Assembly (NCBI GenBank): GCA_902729315.2
Contig: LR746281.1
Coordinates: 4,400,501-4,464,500 of the forward strand
DNA from: Spirodela intermedia
Taxonomy: Eukaryota > Streptophyta > Magnoliopsida > Alismatales > Araceae
Direction: 5' to 3'
Length of the DNA: 64,000 nucleotides
Part shown: one piece after another, positions 48,373 through 61,157 of the stretch
Layout: the number at the start of each line of letters is the position of its first letter
How positions within the stretch are numbered: position 1 is the stretch's first letter
Translations under genes and position numbers: made by a program
Notes under the pieces: generated by a model
Seen by the model: the letters and a program-made list of their open reading frames with translations, nothing else
What the model was told of the DNA's origin: nothing
Databases searched by the model: none

Positions 48373-48651
48373 ATCTTCTGCCTGTTTCTCTCCTCTCCCT
48401 TCCATCTTCCGCCTCTTCTGCCTGTCTCTCTCCTCTCCCTTCCATCCTCCGCCTCTTCTGCCTCTCTCTCTCCTTTCCCTTCCATCCTCCGCCTCTTCTA
48501 CCTGTTTCTCTCCTCTCCCATCCATCCTCCGCCTCTTCTACCTGTTTCTCTCCTCTCCCATCCATCCTGCGCCTCTTCTACCTGTTCTCTCCTCTCCCAT
48601 CCATCCTCCGCCTCTTCTACCTGTTTCTCTCCTCTCCCTTCCATCCTCCGC
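48373..48651 (+). repeat. Seven-copy 40-bp tandem repeat in SWEET leader
   Basis: Units near 48373, 48413, 48453, 48493, 48533, 48573 (39 bp) and 48612 share CTCTTCTACCTGTTTCTCTC followed by CTCTCCCATCCATCCTCCGC, with a few substitutions each. The array is almost pure pyrimidine on the coding strand and ends 43 bases before the SWEET start codon. Confidence 0.92.
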
Positions 48652-48694
48652 CTCTTCTCCTTCTGCGGTCGGAAGAAGCCCGAGAAGGTCGAAG

Positions 48695-49932
48695 ATGGTG
48701 AGCACCGACGCCGCCAGAAACATCGTCGGGATCATTGGTACGTAAGAGCCGCACGGTTTCCCATGATGATCCCCTTTTATATGGAACAAGAGGTCCTTCG
48801 TCAAGGTTTTTCTTTTGCGCAGTCATTCTCTCTCATTTATGTTTTCTTTCTCTCTCTAGGGAATGTGATCTCCTTCGGACTCTTCCTCTCCCCAGTGTAA
48901 GTTCCTCTATCCAGCCCTAAAAGATTCCTCTGCAAGACCTAGCGAGGTTTGTGTTCTTACGTGAGATGCGGCAGGCCGACTTTCTACAAGATATGGAGGA
49001 GGAAAGCGGTGGAAGACTTCTCACCCATCCCCTACCTCGCCACCTTCCTCAACTGCATGATGTGGATCTTCTACGGGATCCCCGTCGTCCACCCGCACAG
49101 CCTCCTCGTCGTCACCATCAACGGCACCGGCCTCGCCCTCGAGACAATCTACCTCATCATCTTCCTCCTCTACTCCACCCCCTCCAGGAGGGTGACGACC
49201 GAAGACTAAATCCTTCCGCTAAATCTGCTGTGTTTAGTCCATCCACCTATCTCAGACGCTGTTCTGTCCTCCCGATGGCTTCTCAGTGTAGGGTTCTCCA
49301 GTACATCACTGCGGAGTTGGCGTTCATGGCGGCGGTGGTGGTCGGCGTCCTCATGGGCTCTCACACGCACGAGAAGAGGTCCCTCATTGTCGGCGTGATG
49401 TGCGTCATCTTCGGCACCTGCATGTACGCCTCTCCCCTGGCCGCCATGGTAAGCTAGACTTTTCGAACCCCATGTCTCTCTCTCTAACCATCTATCTATC
49501 TATCGATCGATCTCTATCTATCCATTTGAACTCCATGGATGGGAATGGGAATGGACCATTTGATGGGCAGAGGAACGTGGTGAAGACGAGGAGCGTAAAG
49601 TACATGCCCTTCTGGCTCTCCCTGGCTTCCTTTCTGAACGGCATCTGCTGGACGCTCTACGCGCTCATCCGCTTCGACATCTTCATCACGGTGAGTCCGC
49701 TCTCCCCGCCGCCGGCCCTCCCTGGCTGAGATCATCGCTTCATCTCGTTCGTTACCATTGCCTGCAGATCCCCAACGGCCTTGGAGCGCTCTTCGGGGCG
49801 GCGCAGCTGGTGCTGTACGTCTGCTACTGCGGGTCTACCCCAAGGGACGAGCCCAAGGCGGAGATCCAGCTGCCGACGGCGACGGGGGCCGCCCACAATG
49901 ATGGCGGCGTATCTTCCATCTCCGTTCAGTGA
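48695..49932 (+). CDS. SWEET sugar transporter (MtN3/saliva family), clade II-like
   Basis: SWEETs are facilitative sugar uniporters with seven transmembrane helices made of two three-helix MtN3 repeats joined by a linker helix. Exons: 48695-48737, 48860-48896, 48975-49191, 49287-49448, 49571-49690, 49768-49932; all GT-AG, phases close, 247 aa. First repeat: [26 protein letters not shown], then [18 protein letters not shown] and [17 protein letters not shown]. Second repeat: [63 protein letters not shown] and [13 protein letters not shown]. The conserved prolines of helices 1 and 5 and the paired Asn/Trp pore positions are present. HPHS and the INGTG region fit clade II (often hexose-transporting), which is an inference from similarity. 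The C-terminal tail is short and polar. Confidence 0.95.
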
Positions 49933-51767
49933 CCCTCGTGGTCTTCTTGTCCCTGCGGCCAGAAGGATGACTGCGGAGTTCTCAATTTTTCCTGGCTCTC
50001 TGTTTAATTTTCAGTCCTTTCTTCGTTGGACAGTAGATTTTCTGGTTGTCCTCTTACAAACCCTAGGTCAGCTCGTACTCTCTCTCGCCTGGTACCTTCA
50101 GATATTCCGCTGCAACTGGAGATTAACTATTTACTCAAGATAGTAGGGGAAAGATATCGCTTGCATCGACTCTCTGGATTCTCGAATCGGAATTACCCTT
50201 CGATCATGGCTTGACAAGGTATCTCGGTTCTGCACGGAGATTTGACAAATTCTTTCTAACTTCACTCTGCATATTATGAACTTTCGTTTGGTTCCTGGTT
50301 TGCAAAACGTACATATGGTAGTTCAATCGAGAGGAATAAACATAGAAGAGAACAGCTAATGAAGGCGAATGACCCTTGGTAAAAATGGTGTGCATTTAAT
50401 TAAAAAATTATCATTTGGTAAATATGTTTACCACTAATTGGATAATTGAGCACGTTAACTCTTCAATTTTTCCTCTTTGGCGCTCGTAAGCTCACACCTT
50501 CTCTTAAAAGCCTCAATGTGGGTCTGCACACAACGGATATTAAGAATATTCACGATTTTATTCAACACTAAAAAACACCGATATTTTTGGATAGAAATAG
50601 CGTAAGAACTCTTATGAGGGGGAACCAACTCAAACATAGTTTTCATTTATTTTAAAAATAAAATTTTGTTTCTTGCAATGACTATATGTTGAATGATTGT
50701 GTACTTACATTATGTGTATCATGCGCTTTTGATGATCACAGGCTCATGTTTACATCTCATGTGATTTCTCAATTGATGAAACAAGAAATTGACATAAATT
50801 ACAAATATCAAAGGTGTTGTTCACAGTGAGGGTACGTGAACTAATCTCCTATCTATCCTACTCAAAGATATGTGGCCTAGCTTCCTTGATATGCCCTTGA
50901 TATGAGCCAATACATCATTGTAAAATAACTATTACTATTCAATAGATACTTTTCAGATATTATTTCATCAATATTTTGTAGTATTATTTCATTCAATGGC
51001 CTCTTTCAAAGAATTCTCACATTTACAATCAATCACAAATGTAGCTGATGCTAACTTTTTCTCTTAGGGGGAGACATGAGTGAACCCCTTAAATAAGATC
51101 AACATCATATTTTATGTTTTATGGAAAAATGCCGAAGGGATTAGCAAGTTCCATCCCTTGAGATAAAATAATAGACAAGCCATGAGGACAACTACTAGTT
51201 CTCAATATCGTTAGTTTAAAGATTTTGATGTTGAAAAATAATCATAAGAAGATAAGATTAAAATTTTCTCACAAAAATACTATTATTGACTTATTATGTG
51301 ATGAAGTTGTAAATCGTTAGATCTAGTCTATTGACTATTGCATTATGTTTTCTAGATATAACAAAATGAAAAGAAATATAATATAAGATATATATATATA
51401 AATTAAAATTCAAAAAAAATAGAAAGAAGAAACTGAAAGGGAGTGTATGATGTATAGACCTATTGCATAGACTAAGATAAGGTTAAAAATTTTCTGAAGA
51501 TAGAAAAACAGATCTGCTCTAAGAAGTTTAATATGTCACACATCTCAAAAGATCAAAGAAAAATCCATAGAATAAGTTAGCCAAAATATGGTCAAATTAA
51601 AAATGTGATTGCACAAATTAATTGATGAGTTTACCTAGATGTGAACCTAAATAATATTTGATAGATGGAATTTCAAAGATTTTAATTCTAATGTTCAAGT
51701 TTTTGAGATCTATGGTGATCCCATTATAAGGTTTCAAATAGATTATCAATGATAGATTGGACTGACG
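49933..51767. other. 3' flank of SWEET and AT-rich intergenic DNA
   Basis: After about 300 bases of SWEET 3' flank the DNA becomes AT-rich. No gene or LTR feature was recognised up to the LTR edge at 51768. Confidence 0.5.
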
Positions 51768-53394
51768 TGACTTAGTCATTATATAGTAAATCACACAAAT
51801 TTAAAATTTATCAAAATTAGAAAATACGTTTTTTTTATATTTAGAAGTATTTATAAAAATATATATTGATTATAATTCAATAAAACTTTAAAAAAAAGTA
51901 TTAATTTTTCAAATTGACCACAATGATGTAATATAATATCCGGTAATTATTCAGAATTTAAATCAAAGAATAATATTTTCTATGAGTTTTATAGTAGTAA
52001 ATAAAAAGAAAATATATTTAAAATTCACAAAAAGAGAAATAAGGGCACAGATGTCAGGATGACATCAGCACTTGGCAAACGTAAATTAGGAAAAAATAGA
52101 GTTCCACTTGGTGATTCTTACGTAAATGATTACAGACAATTTAATTGATCAAATTAAGATCTATAAAAGATGAAAGAATCGTAATTGAATGAAGTATACC
52201 TTAGTAAATTTAAATCACACAAATTATCACTAAATGAACTAGAAAGTAAGTTGAAAGTAGGAAAATAGAATTTCAATATCACATCGGCGATATGTTGGCC
52301 ATGCATTAGAATCCTAAGCGTTCGAGAAAATCGTCATATAGTGTCTATGGCCTCAAAGATTCTCCTTAGACAAGGATGACGTGGGCAATCTCTAGATCTC
52401 CTTGTGAAGTCTAGAGATCAATGAAATAGGTTGTCGAACTATCTCTCGTGGCTATCACTCGATAGAGTGGGAAAATGACGACTTTGCGGCTCTCTAGTGA
52501 CTGTCACTCGACAGACAAGAGTTGGATGGAGGTGGGGCACGTGTCAGGAAGCTTCATCCTCAGGTCTACGCAATAAGAGGAGGCTCTTCATCACATCTGG
52601 TACGCTCCCAAGAAGTGGCAACTTGTCTCCCAACGGATTGCCTCTTCTCGACGACGGCTTATTTGTCGATCAATCGAATATACTTTACTTGATAGATTCA
52701 CGATCTTTTTATTGTAAATCATTTAATAATTTTAATAATAATACTTCGTGAATCGCATTGATGAGATTTTCACCAATGATCCAGTGATTCTAGTTGCTTA
52801 ATTCTTCACTGATGATCGTAGGAAAGTCGCGATAATCAGATAAAAAATATGAGTTTTGACTTTGGGAAAATTCAAACCCATACCGATTGCCCACCCCTTT
52901 CTAGAGAAGGTGTGATGCAGATTTAGTCCCACATCAGTTGTGTGCCAAAGTTTCTAACGAATATATAGTAATATTATATTTTCAATTAAGTTTCCTTTTC
53001 ACATGTGTATGACCACTCTTTACCCCAAGTCAGCTGGCCATTAGTGATGTGGAAGAAGAATGACACACACGTGTCCCATCAGTCCAAGCTGCTCGAGCCC
53101 CTACTTATGCCTACTCTTTGATTGTGCTTTCGACCCACTTGTAGGCCCAGCTAGTTGGTGGGTTCCCCCATTTTGTTTTATTTTTATTTTTATTTCTCTT
53201 TTCATTTATCTCAAAAGTAAGATTATAAAAATCATACAAATTCATATAAAATCACATAATTATCTAAAAATTCACAGTAATTAATTGAAAATCACTTTTT
53301 ACACTTTGACACAAATATAAGTCTATTTATCATGAGTTAAGGTTAAAATTATATTATTTACTAATTATTAACTCATGATAATGAAGACTTATCA
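51768..53394 (-). mobile_element. Isolated near-complete LTR, minus orientation (1,627 bp)
   Basis: The least rearranged copy of the family in the window. The lower edge reads TGACTTAGTCATTATATAGT and the upper edge CATGATAATGAAGACTTATCA, giving TG...CA termini on the reverse strand. No gag, pol, primer-binding site or polypurine tract adjoins either side, so it looks like a solo LTR. The five bases outside each edge (TGACG and TGGAC) do not match, so a target-site duplication is not demonstrated. Confidence 0.78.
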
Positions 53395-55470
53395 TGGACT
53401 CACTAACCAATTTTACAATCTCTCATCAAGGCTCAATTGTAAGAACATTTTTGTCAAAAGGGCTTTCAAATAACTCATCAATTAGATTAATCAAGTCGAT
53501 GTCAACCAAGTATGTCAACTTAAGCTAGTTATTGGTTATTCAAGCTAGTCTATGTTGACCAATCTATCATTGATAATAAATAAATTCAAAAAATTATATT
53601 CTTGAAATCTTCATATGTTAAGTTTAATACATTATCATATAGTTGGTATATAAGTACAAAAATCAGGCATCAACACATGTGACGAGAATCTAAAAAATCA
53701 AGAAATATTAAGTCGCTTGTAAGATTCAAATTTAGAACTCAAGTGATGAAAAGATAGAAGCTTCAATGAGAAAAATATATAAACATTAATGAATTTTAAG
53801 TTATGTGCAGGATTTGAAGTTGGAACTATAGTAACATGAAAGTCGGTAGTCTCATCAAGTAAAACACTTGAAAATTATGGAAAAACAAAGACACCAACAA
53901 GATTCAAACTTGAAGCCTACACAATGACAAGTTGAAAAGTTGAGTGAAGAAATCTGTGAAAAATCAGATCATCAATATCTCCAGCAAGACTCTAACTCAA
54001 TAGCTATATAATGAAAAATCTAAAGTGTCTGCGAAAAGTAATCAAAAAGTCGTGAAAATAAGAGAAGTTTTTGCCACAATTTGAATGGTGACATATCGAC
54101 AAAACACAGATAAAATGACAAATTAGATAAACTTATTTGGACAACCCTAAAAGTAAAGATAATCATTGATAACTTACAAATATTTAGACCAAGTTTTAAA
54201 CATAAAAAATTTGAGAATAGTAAACTTCGTAATAAGGAACAAGCAAAGGTCATTATTACATATTTTTAATGATGACACATCAAAAAAATACTTTGAGATA
54301 ATGATAAGCTTAATGACCTTATTTGAACTCAATTCTAAAAATAAAAATGTTAGTTGATATGTCAAAAATCTCCAAATAAAGTCTCAAGTACAATAGATAT
54401 AAGGATAACAAATTTGAAAGTACAGAATAATCACAGATCATTGCCATGAATTTTGGATGGTGACATGCTGGAAGAATACGTGGAGATAATGTCAAACTTA
54501 GAAACTTTATTTGAGCTCAAATTTTAAATAAAAAATATATGTTGATAAGTTACAAATCTCCTAAAAAAATCTCAAGTACAATAGATGTGAGAATTGTAAG
54601 TTTTAATGAAAAAAATGAGCAAAGGTCACTAACACATCAATTCCAAAGCAATGTGAAGATTTTGAATTTACTTGTCTATTTTCAAATAATAAAACGATAA
54701 GAGAATGTTGGAGAATAAGAGGAAAGAGATTACAAAGAAGAAAAACTAATTAAAAGGACATCTATATCACATATATTCACATTTAAAGAAACATTTTTCT
54801 TCATCTATCAAAGTTTAGTTACTGTGCTATTCAACAAAAAATAGAAAGCTACATTAATACTTGATTTGACAGTACTTATACAAGTCAACAATTTACTTCA
54901 AAATTTGACTCTTTCTTTAGGCCCTGATGTACCCAAGTAGTGAATGGAGAGAGGTTTAGGCTAAGGCATATGGTGTTGAGAGACTAGTGGTGCCTAAGAA
55001 GGATATGATCTTTGTGGAGATCAAGCTGGTGCAATTAAGCTATTAATCCCATGAAATCAATGTGTACATCTAAAAGAAAATAGTAAACTTCAATTAAAAA
55101 AAGCCTTCAGGACTAGAAGTAGTTGATAATTCTCTAAATTATATGATTAAAGATATCAATTTTTATACATGTTTATGCTTTATTTTATTAAAAAGCACAC
55201 ATTGATATAATTTTCAGAAAAACAAAGTACTTTGTATTTAGATTAAGTTATTGATATGTATTTGAAAATAAAATGTTAAATGTAATCGTTCATTATGTTG
55301 GATAAATATGAAAATTTTAATATTTAGAATTATGGAACAATTTGACATGTTTTTATAATTTTTATTTAGCTTCTTAATTTTTATTTCTAAATTTAATGAA
55401 ATTTTCCGAAATTTTAGGATATTTTCCCGATTTTTTATGAATTTATTATGATGAAAATAATAAAATAATA
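53395..55470. other. AT-rich DNA, no gene recognised
   Basis: No coding family or recognised repeat. Between about 54030 and 54620 short blocks recur (for example the GATAATG...CTTAGAAACTTTATTTGAGCTCAA-type phrases near 54280-54340 and 54480-54530), suggesting an old local duplication of about 200 bases. Confidence 0.45.
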
Positions 55471-56769
55471 GCGAGGGGAGCGACAGGCTGACCGTTAACC
55501 CGCCTGTCGCGCGGGGAGCCGACTGGAAAAGTCGGAAAATGCCGGAAAAATCGGGAAAAATCAGAAGTAAACGAACGATGATACTAAAATTGTGATTTCT
55601 CTGTGAATACTGGTCAGATTGATCTGAAATTTGAAATATATATATTATGGAATGATTATATATGCTAAAAAATGTCATTTTTATAGGATTGGAGTGTGAA
55701 ACGAGAATTAAAGACTGAAGACGAAAAATAAGAAAAAACGGTTAAATCAAAACTAAATGAGAGATTTTCGGATCTAAGGGTGGGTAAAATGAGGCTCTTT
55801 GCTCCTCTGGAGAAGGAGGGGCTGTTTCTCTGGAAGCCAGAGGGTCAGGAGACATGGAAAGGCGAGGGAGAAGGCTGAAGAGCAAAGGAAACATGGAGGG
55901 GGATCTCAAAAGTAAGGGGTCTGAGATCAATAGAGTTCATTATATTTCTAATTTTAATTATTGTTTCATTTCATTTCTCTTTGTGTTCTTTGGGTGACAT
56001 ACATTGATCATAAAGACTTTACTTTCGAATTCATTTAATTTAAGTATTTTTTATTCTCATTTTCTTGGGTGACAAACAAGGAAAGGGGAATACTTTCATT
56101 TTTGTTCTTAGTTTTCATCATTACGAATTTAGTTAAACATAAGATTTTAATTACATGTAATTTCTTTTCTCATCCTTGATTACATGCAAATAAAGGAAGA
56201 TATTTTTATTCGAAGTCATAAGATTTAATCTAGATTTTACTTAGTTCTAAAGGACTTTGCTATAGGATGATCATCAAAGTCTGATTTTAGTTTTAACTTT
56301 TGATTTTGATAACAATTTTAATTATTTTTGTTTACCCTTGATTGACCACCAAGGTGTTTCTACATTTTCTTTATTTTAATTTTATTTTAGATCTTAATTT
56401 TAATTATTCAAGACATTATCCACGTCAATAGAAGTCATTCTATTGACAACCATCCTTCTCATCTTTTCATTCCATAACCCTTAATGTATTTTCCTCTATT
56501 CATAATTTAATCATCTCATCATTAAAACCCTGTTCTGATTATTTAGAGTTGATAAGAGAAATGAATTTATGAAATTAATTATGAAAGGAGGATATAGAGT
56601 ATTGAAGAGAAGATTGTATTATTTATCTCATTCCATTTCATTATGTTTCTTTATTTTAGTTAGTATTTATATTAAAAAAATTAGAATCAAAATTAGTTCT
56701 TACCATCCTTGAGGATCGACTTGAACTTGCACTAATACTATAATTTATTTAGAGAGTTTATGTGAATTT
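55471..56769 (+). mobile_element. Possible retroelement internal fragment
   Basis: A short GC-rich patch (55470-55560) is followed by AT-rich DNA with TTGAGGATCGACTTGAACTTGCAC near 56708-56731. That phrase resembles the non-coding region between LTR and gag in plant Ty3 elements. It runs into an LTR of the local family. Family and orientation are uncertain. Confidence 0.35.
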
Positions 56770-58343
56770 ATATACTTTTATAATTATATTTTTGAAATAA
56801 ATTAAAGAAAACTAATATAAAATATAAAATATAAAATATAGAAAGGAGGGACCACCAGCCAATTGAGCCCACAAACAGGTTGGAAGTTCAATCAGACAGA
56901 GCTATGAGTAGAGGGCTCGAAAGGCTAAAGAATAATTAATGGGGTAGGTATGCATCACTCTCCTTCTACATCACTAGTGGCTAGCCAAGAGTGAGACAAA
57001 GAGTGATTATACACACAAGATAAAGAGAGTATATTAATAACATAAAGTTGTATTAATATATATGAATCTCAAATTATTAAATATAACTCATGTGAGATTA
57101 AACGTATGTCATTGTTCATTTGTATGTTTTAATAATTTGTCATACTTAAAATATCCTTATCTTATAAGAATGAGATATATTCTTATGACGTCACTAGGTA
57201 AGGGTATGAGTGTAATTAGTTAACTCTCTCTCATATAGACAAATGATCAGTAAAAGTTTAAATCATACTAGAGTAAAAATTCATATGTTTATGTAACAAG
57301 TCATAGTTTCTTTGTAGAGTGTTAGTTAATGATTAAGTTATTATAATCACTTAATTATTAATGACAATGTCATCAACACAATTTGTACAACATCTTTATC
57401 AACTAACAAATGGTTATATATAAAAAGATCACAAATTCATTAAAAAATTCATCTTTGATTGATTGACAAATCAGTCCTCATTGAAAAGAAGACAATCTAC
57501 TACTAAGATATGAGTCGTCACCTCTTGAGAACATACATGATATGATGAAGAATTTTATTTTACTATATAAACTTGAGGATAAAATTTTCTAAGATGTGCC
57601 CTACCTCTATCCTACTTATCTACATTAGGTGATAGTGACTAGATACTTAAAAATCATTATTTTTTTACTTTATTAGATGACAACCATCACAAATGATTCA
57701 TCAACCTATTCTATTAATTTTTAAACTTTGTAAGAAATCTAGAGAATGACAACATCGTCTATATTAAAAAAGAGATTTTGAGGTTGTAGATATTGCCCAA
57801 CAATTCTTTCGAAAATATATAATTCTAACAATCACTATAACGAAGTTGAAACTCTATAATTCTTGTTGTAAACTTAATATTTTTTTAGTAAGATTTTGTG
57901 TGATTTTTAGTTTCAAAAACTTTTTTCATTCATTATAATTTTTTGGCTTTTATAAATTTTAATTTAACTAATTAAATTATCTATAATTATTTAACTAAGA
58001 ATCATTTGACAAAACTTTATTTCTACTTGAATCACATTTGTCTAGCTAGTGATGTCGTCTTGACACCCACACTTGATTTTTTTTCATAATTTTTTAAATA
58101 TTTTTTCTTCATCACTTAGTCTAAAAATCATGAAACATTATTCTTTGAGAAAAATTCTAAAATATTACTAAATATTATCTTATATCCTTGTGGTAAACTT
58201 GGAAATTTCTCACTATTTTTTTAAAAATAACAACTTATAATTAATTTATTTTAAAAAATATATTTATAAAAATGAAAAATATTAATATTTTTTAGCTTTA
58301 TAATTTTTAAATTTATATGGTTTATTATACAATGATTAGGTCA
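56770..58343 (+). mobile_element. LTR copy, plus orientation, 5'-truncated
   Basis: Matches the family in order: the ACCACCAGCCAATTGAGCCC block near 56850, the CACTCTCCTTCTACATCACTAG block near 56955, the distal half, and the end ACAATGATTAGGTCA at 58343. The TGATAAG terminus and hairpin are missing at the left, so the exact left edge is approximate. Confidence 0.68.
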
Positions 58344-58379
58344 AGTGTGTGATCCATTGAGATAGCTAACATAATTTAT

Positions 58380-59162
58380 TTAGAGTACTTCAATCATAAT
58401 ACAAGCATCTTCTTAATGAATAGACTTGAGGAATAAATTCATTTGAGATGTGCCCCACCCTCTCTAACTCAATTCGACTAAGTGACATTCATTATAGACA
58501 CATCATTACCAAACTTTTATTCTATCAAGTGACTATTGTCAAAATTACTTTATCAAACCTTCATCATTTTGTTTTCGCATGAGAATCTTAAAAGTGCTTA
58601 CATCATACATGCTCAAAAGAGTCTTTAAGGTTGTAGACACTACTTAAAGATCTTCTTGAACACTTAGAACTTTAACTATTGCTGTTGCAATATTTAAACT
58701 TTATTTTTCTTATTTATCAAAACTTTATTAATCTTTAAATTAGTGATAGTTTTTTTAATTTAAGTTTTGATATTCTCCTTTAGTTTATTATGATTCATTT
58801 GGTATCTAATTTCATCAATTGAATCATATATAATTATTTACATAATAATTTTTCAAAAAAAATATTTTTACTTGAATTATTATTCTCAAGATCTTGATGT
58901 CCCCACAAAGTTTTCTGATTTTTTTAAATTTAAAAATAGTTTCTTATAATCTTTAGTTCAAAAAGTATTAAAAATATATTCTTTAAAAAAAATTTACTTG
59001 ATATTATCCAAAGTTCGACTTAGAAAATGCTCACTATTTTTGAAACTCTTTATCAAATTCAAATTGATATTTTCTCAAAAAATATGTATAAAATATAAAA
59101 TTTAATGTTTTCTAGTTATGTAAATCATAAATTTGTGTAATTTATTACACGATGACTAAGTT
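58380..59162 (+). mobile_element. LTR distal-half fragment, plus orientation
   Basis: A second, more decayed distal LTR half following directly on the previous copy. It includes the GATGTGCCCCACCCTC block near 58450 and ends ACACGATGACTAAGTTA near 59162. Tandem distal halves suggest unequal recombination. Confidence 0.62.
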
Positions 59163-59675
59163 ATATTAGTTATCATCAAAATAATTATCTTTAAGAATAT
59201 TTTAATTTCAACTAATTAGGGTCCACCCAAGCATAAAGGAAGTCCACATAATGAATGCCCCCCTTACATTTTTTTTTGGTCTCACTTGTTTGGTTGTGAG
59301 GGTCAATTACAATAACGGAGAAAAATAATCACACCACATCAGCCCTTTAACTTTGTCATATTTACTACTATTAGCATTTGTTTCTAAGAACTTGATTAGT
59401 ACAAAGGCATTTTCAAAAAATATATATAAACCTTTTTTAGGATTCCCATGTAGTATAAATAATTTTAATATGAAATTGTTCTGTTTTAAGCTCCATAAAT
59501 CTAAGTCAACAAATCATTATGATAGGCATTTCCTCATTTCATCAAATGGGCCCATTTTAGAGAGAAAAGCAGATAACACTTGTTTTAAGTACAAATAAAC
59601 TATTACCCTAATGGGGCAAGACCATTTGATGTCAATGCACTAGATCGATGATTCCCTCTGTCCTCCATTAGAGAG

Positions 59676-59713
<38 letters not shown>

Positions 59714-60900
59714 ACGTCTTAATCAACTCCCAAAGACGACACGTTAAATGATGGCCGCCGACGGTCGTCGTAGGCACGTTTCATGTAAAACTGGCTTTCT
59801 TATAAAACTGGCTTCCTCGTTGTCCATCCTCATGGGGGTTCGCGTGTTGTGGGGTGCTTCTGTCGGTACATGCATGCGTTATCTCTCTCTCTCTCTCTAA
59901 ACCCGTCCCCTCCCGTCCAGCATCAACTGTGGAGAAATTTTCTTGGAAAATTTATTTTGGATCCATCTGCTGACGCATCTTGTAAATCTACCCACGCCGT
60001 GCCGACCAGGCAACCCATATTGGCAATGACACGGCAACGTATTTCCCGACGCCAAAAGACGGAATATTACGAAAGCATCCTGCCTTCCGGCAGACGGGCC
60101 GCCTCCATGTGGTTGCTTACCGGTGGCCCCCACAGGCCACGTGGACGGTGCCCAGATCCAGATACGCGATGATGGAACCCTCTACCAACCGATCCACTCA
60201 CCCCCCCTTCAAACAAGGTGCCATTAAAAATTTTAATTCATAATTTAATTATACATTATAAATTATTAATTAGTTAATTACCTATATGGCTCGTTAAGTC
60301 GCCTCACCGTCACATCGCCCGTTGCCGCCGTTAGGTCGCGAGGGCCTCTCGCTTCCCTGCTGGCGAGGTCCCTCATAGTCAACGCTAATCGTTAAACGTT
60401 GACTTTCCCTGTAGACGGAAAGGTATAAATGTAGCTTGTCTGTGCTGGGATTCTAGTACAATCCCCCGTCCGCCGATTCTTCCTTCAGCCACAAGATTTC
60501 TGAATAATTTGTAAAATATAGAAATACATATATTATTTACGAATGTGATCTTCTTTGGTGGAAAGAACCTGCGAAACCGCCGACATTTGCGGTGGCTGTG
60601 GACCGCTGGATTGTGATCGGACGGTTGAGGATTCTGGCGCAGGCGATGAGGGCCGCCCATGAATGGCAATATCTAACAGTGAAAAAATAAATTGTCGAGT
60701 CCAGGCGGTAATGGGGTAGGTGGTTTCCGTTAAGCTAAACTCTACCGAGCAGAACATCCTACGCGTCGGCGTGGCGCAGAATTTACCGCGGCCAGAAGCT
60801 AATGGCTGAAGAGATTTTGCCTCTTTACCCTCGATTCTTCCGTAATTACCCGTTCTTACCACCCTGCGTGTGATCTCGCATCAGGTAGAACGGACCTCCT
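59163..60900. other. Intergenic DNA and distal promoter of the PMT gene
   Basis: AT-rich to about 59640, then a GA microsatellite (59670-59710) and GC-richer DNA. A CACGTG G-box lies at 60138-60143. Open frames at 59849-60172 (+) and 60385-60669 (-) show no family features. Confidence 0.45.
59670..59710. repeat. GA microsatellite
   Basis: About 20 GA units with one interruption, at the edge where the AT-rich repeat block changes to GC-richer upstream DNA. Confidence 0.9.
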
Positions 60901-60909
60901 GACAACTTT

Positions 60910-60910
<1 letters not shown>

Positions 60911-60954
<44 letters not shown>

Positions 60955-60999
60955 AGGTGGAGATGGGCACAGGTAAAAGGAAGGAGAAGAGAGAAGATG

Positions 61000-61071
<72 letters not shown>
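60911..61071. repeat. Two long GA microsatellites upstream of the PMT gene
   Basis: GA runs at 60911-60953 and about 61004-61071 (over 30 units) are followed by GGGA units. They lie just before a TATATA-like stretch at 61152-61157, so they probably sit in the proximal promoter. Confidence 0.9.
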
Positions 61072-61075
<4 letters not shown>

Positions 61076-61151
61076 AGGGAGGGAGGGAGGAGGGAGAGGG
61101 ACAGGTACAGGTACAGGAAGACGACGACGACGGTGGGAGGGCTGCTGCTGT

Positions 61152-61157
61152 TATATA
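61152..61157 (+). promoter_or_regulatory. Candidate TATA element of the PMT gene
   Basis: TATATA within TTATATACATATATAG, directly after the GA arrays. A transcript from here would have a long leader. A good acceptor (TTGTCAGTTTCAG|GTTG, about 62203) just before the start codon suggests a 5' UTR intron. Confidence 0.4.

Noticed and set aside
48373-48651. CRISPR-like array
   Set aside because: Units are contiguous without spacers, in a plant promoter or leader; it is an ordinary minisatellite.
59849-60172. 107-codon plus-strand frame upstream of the PMT gene
   Set aside because: Begins with repeat-derived Ser/Leu residues and has no family features; probably promoter DNA.
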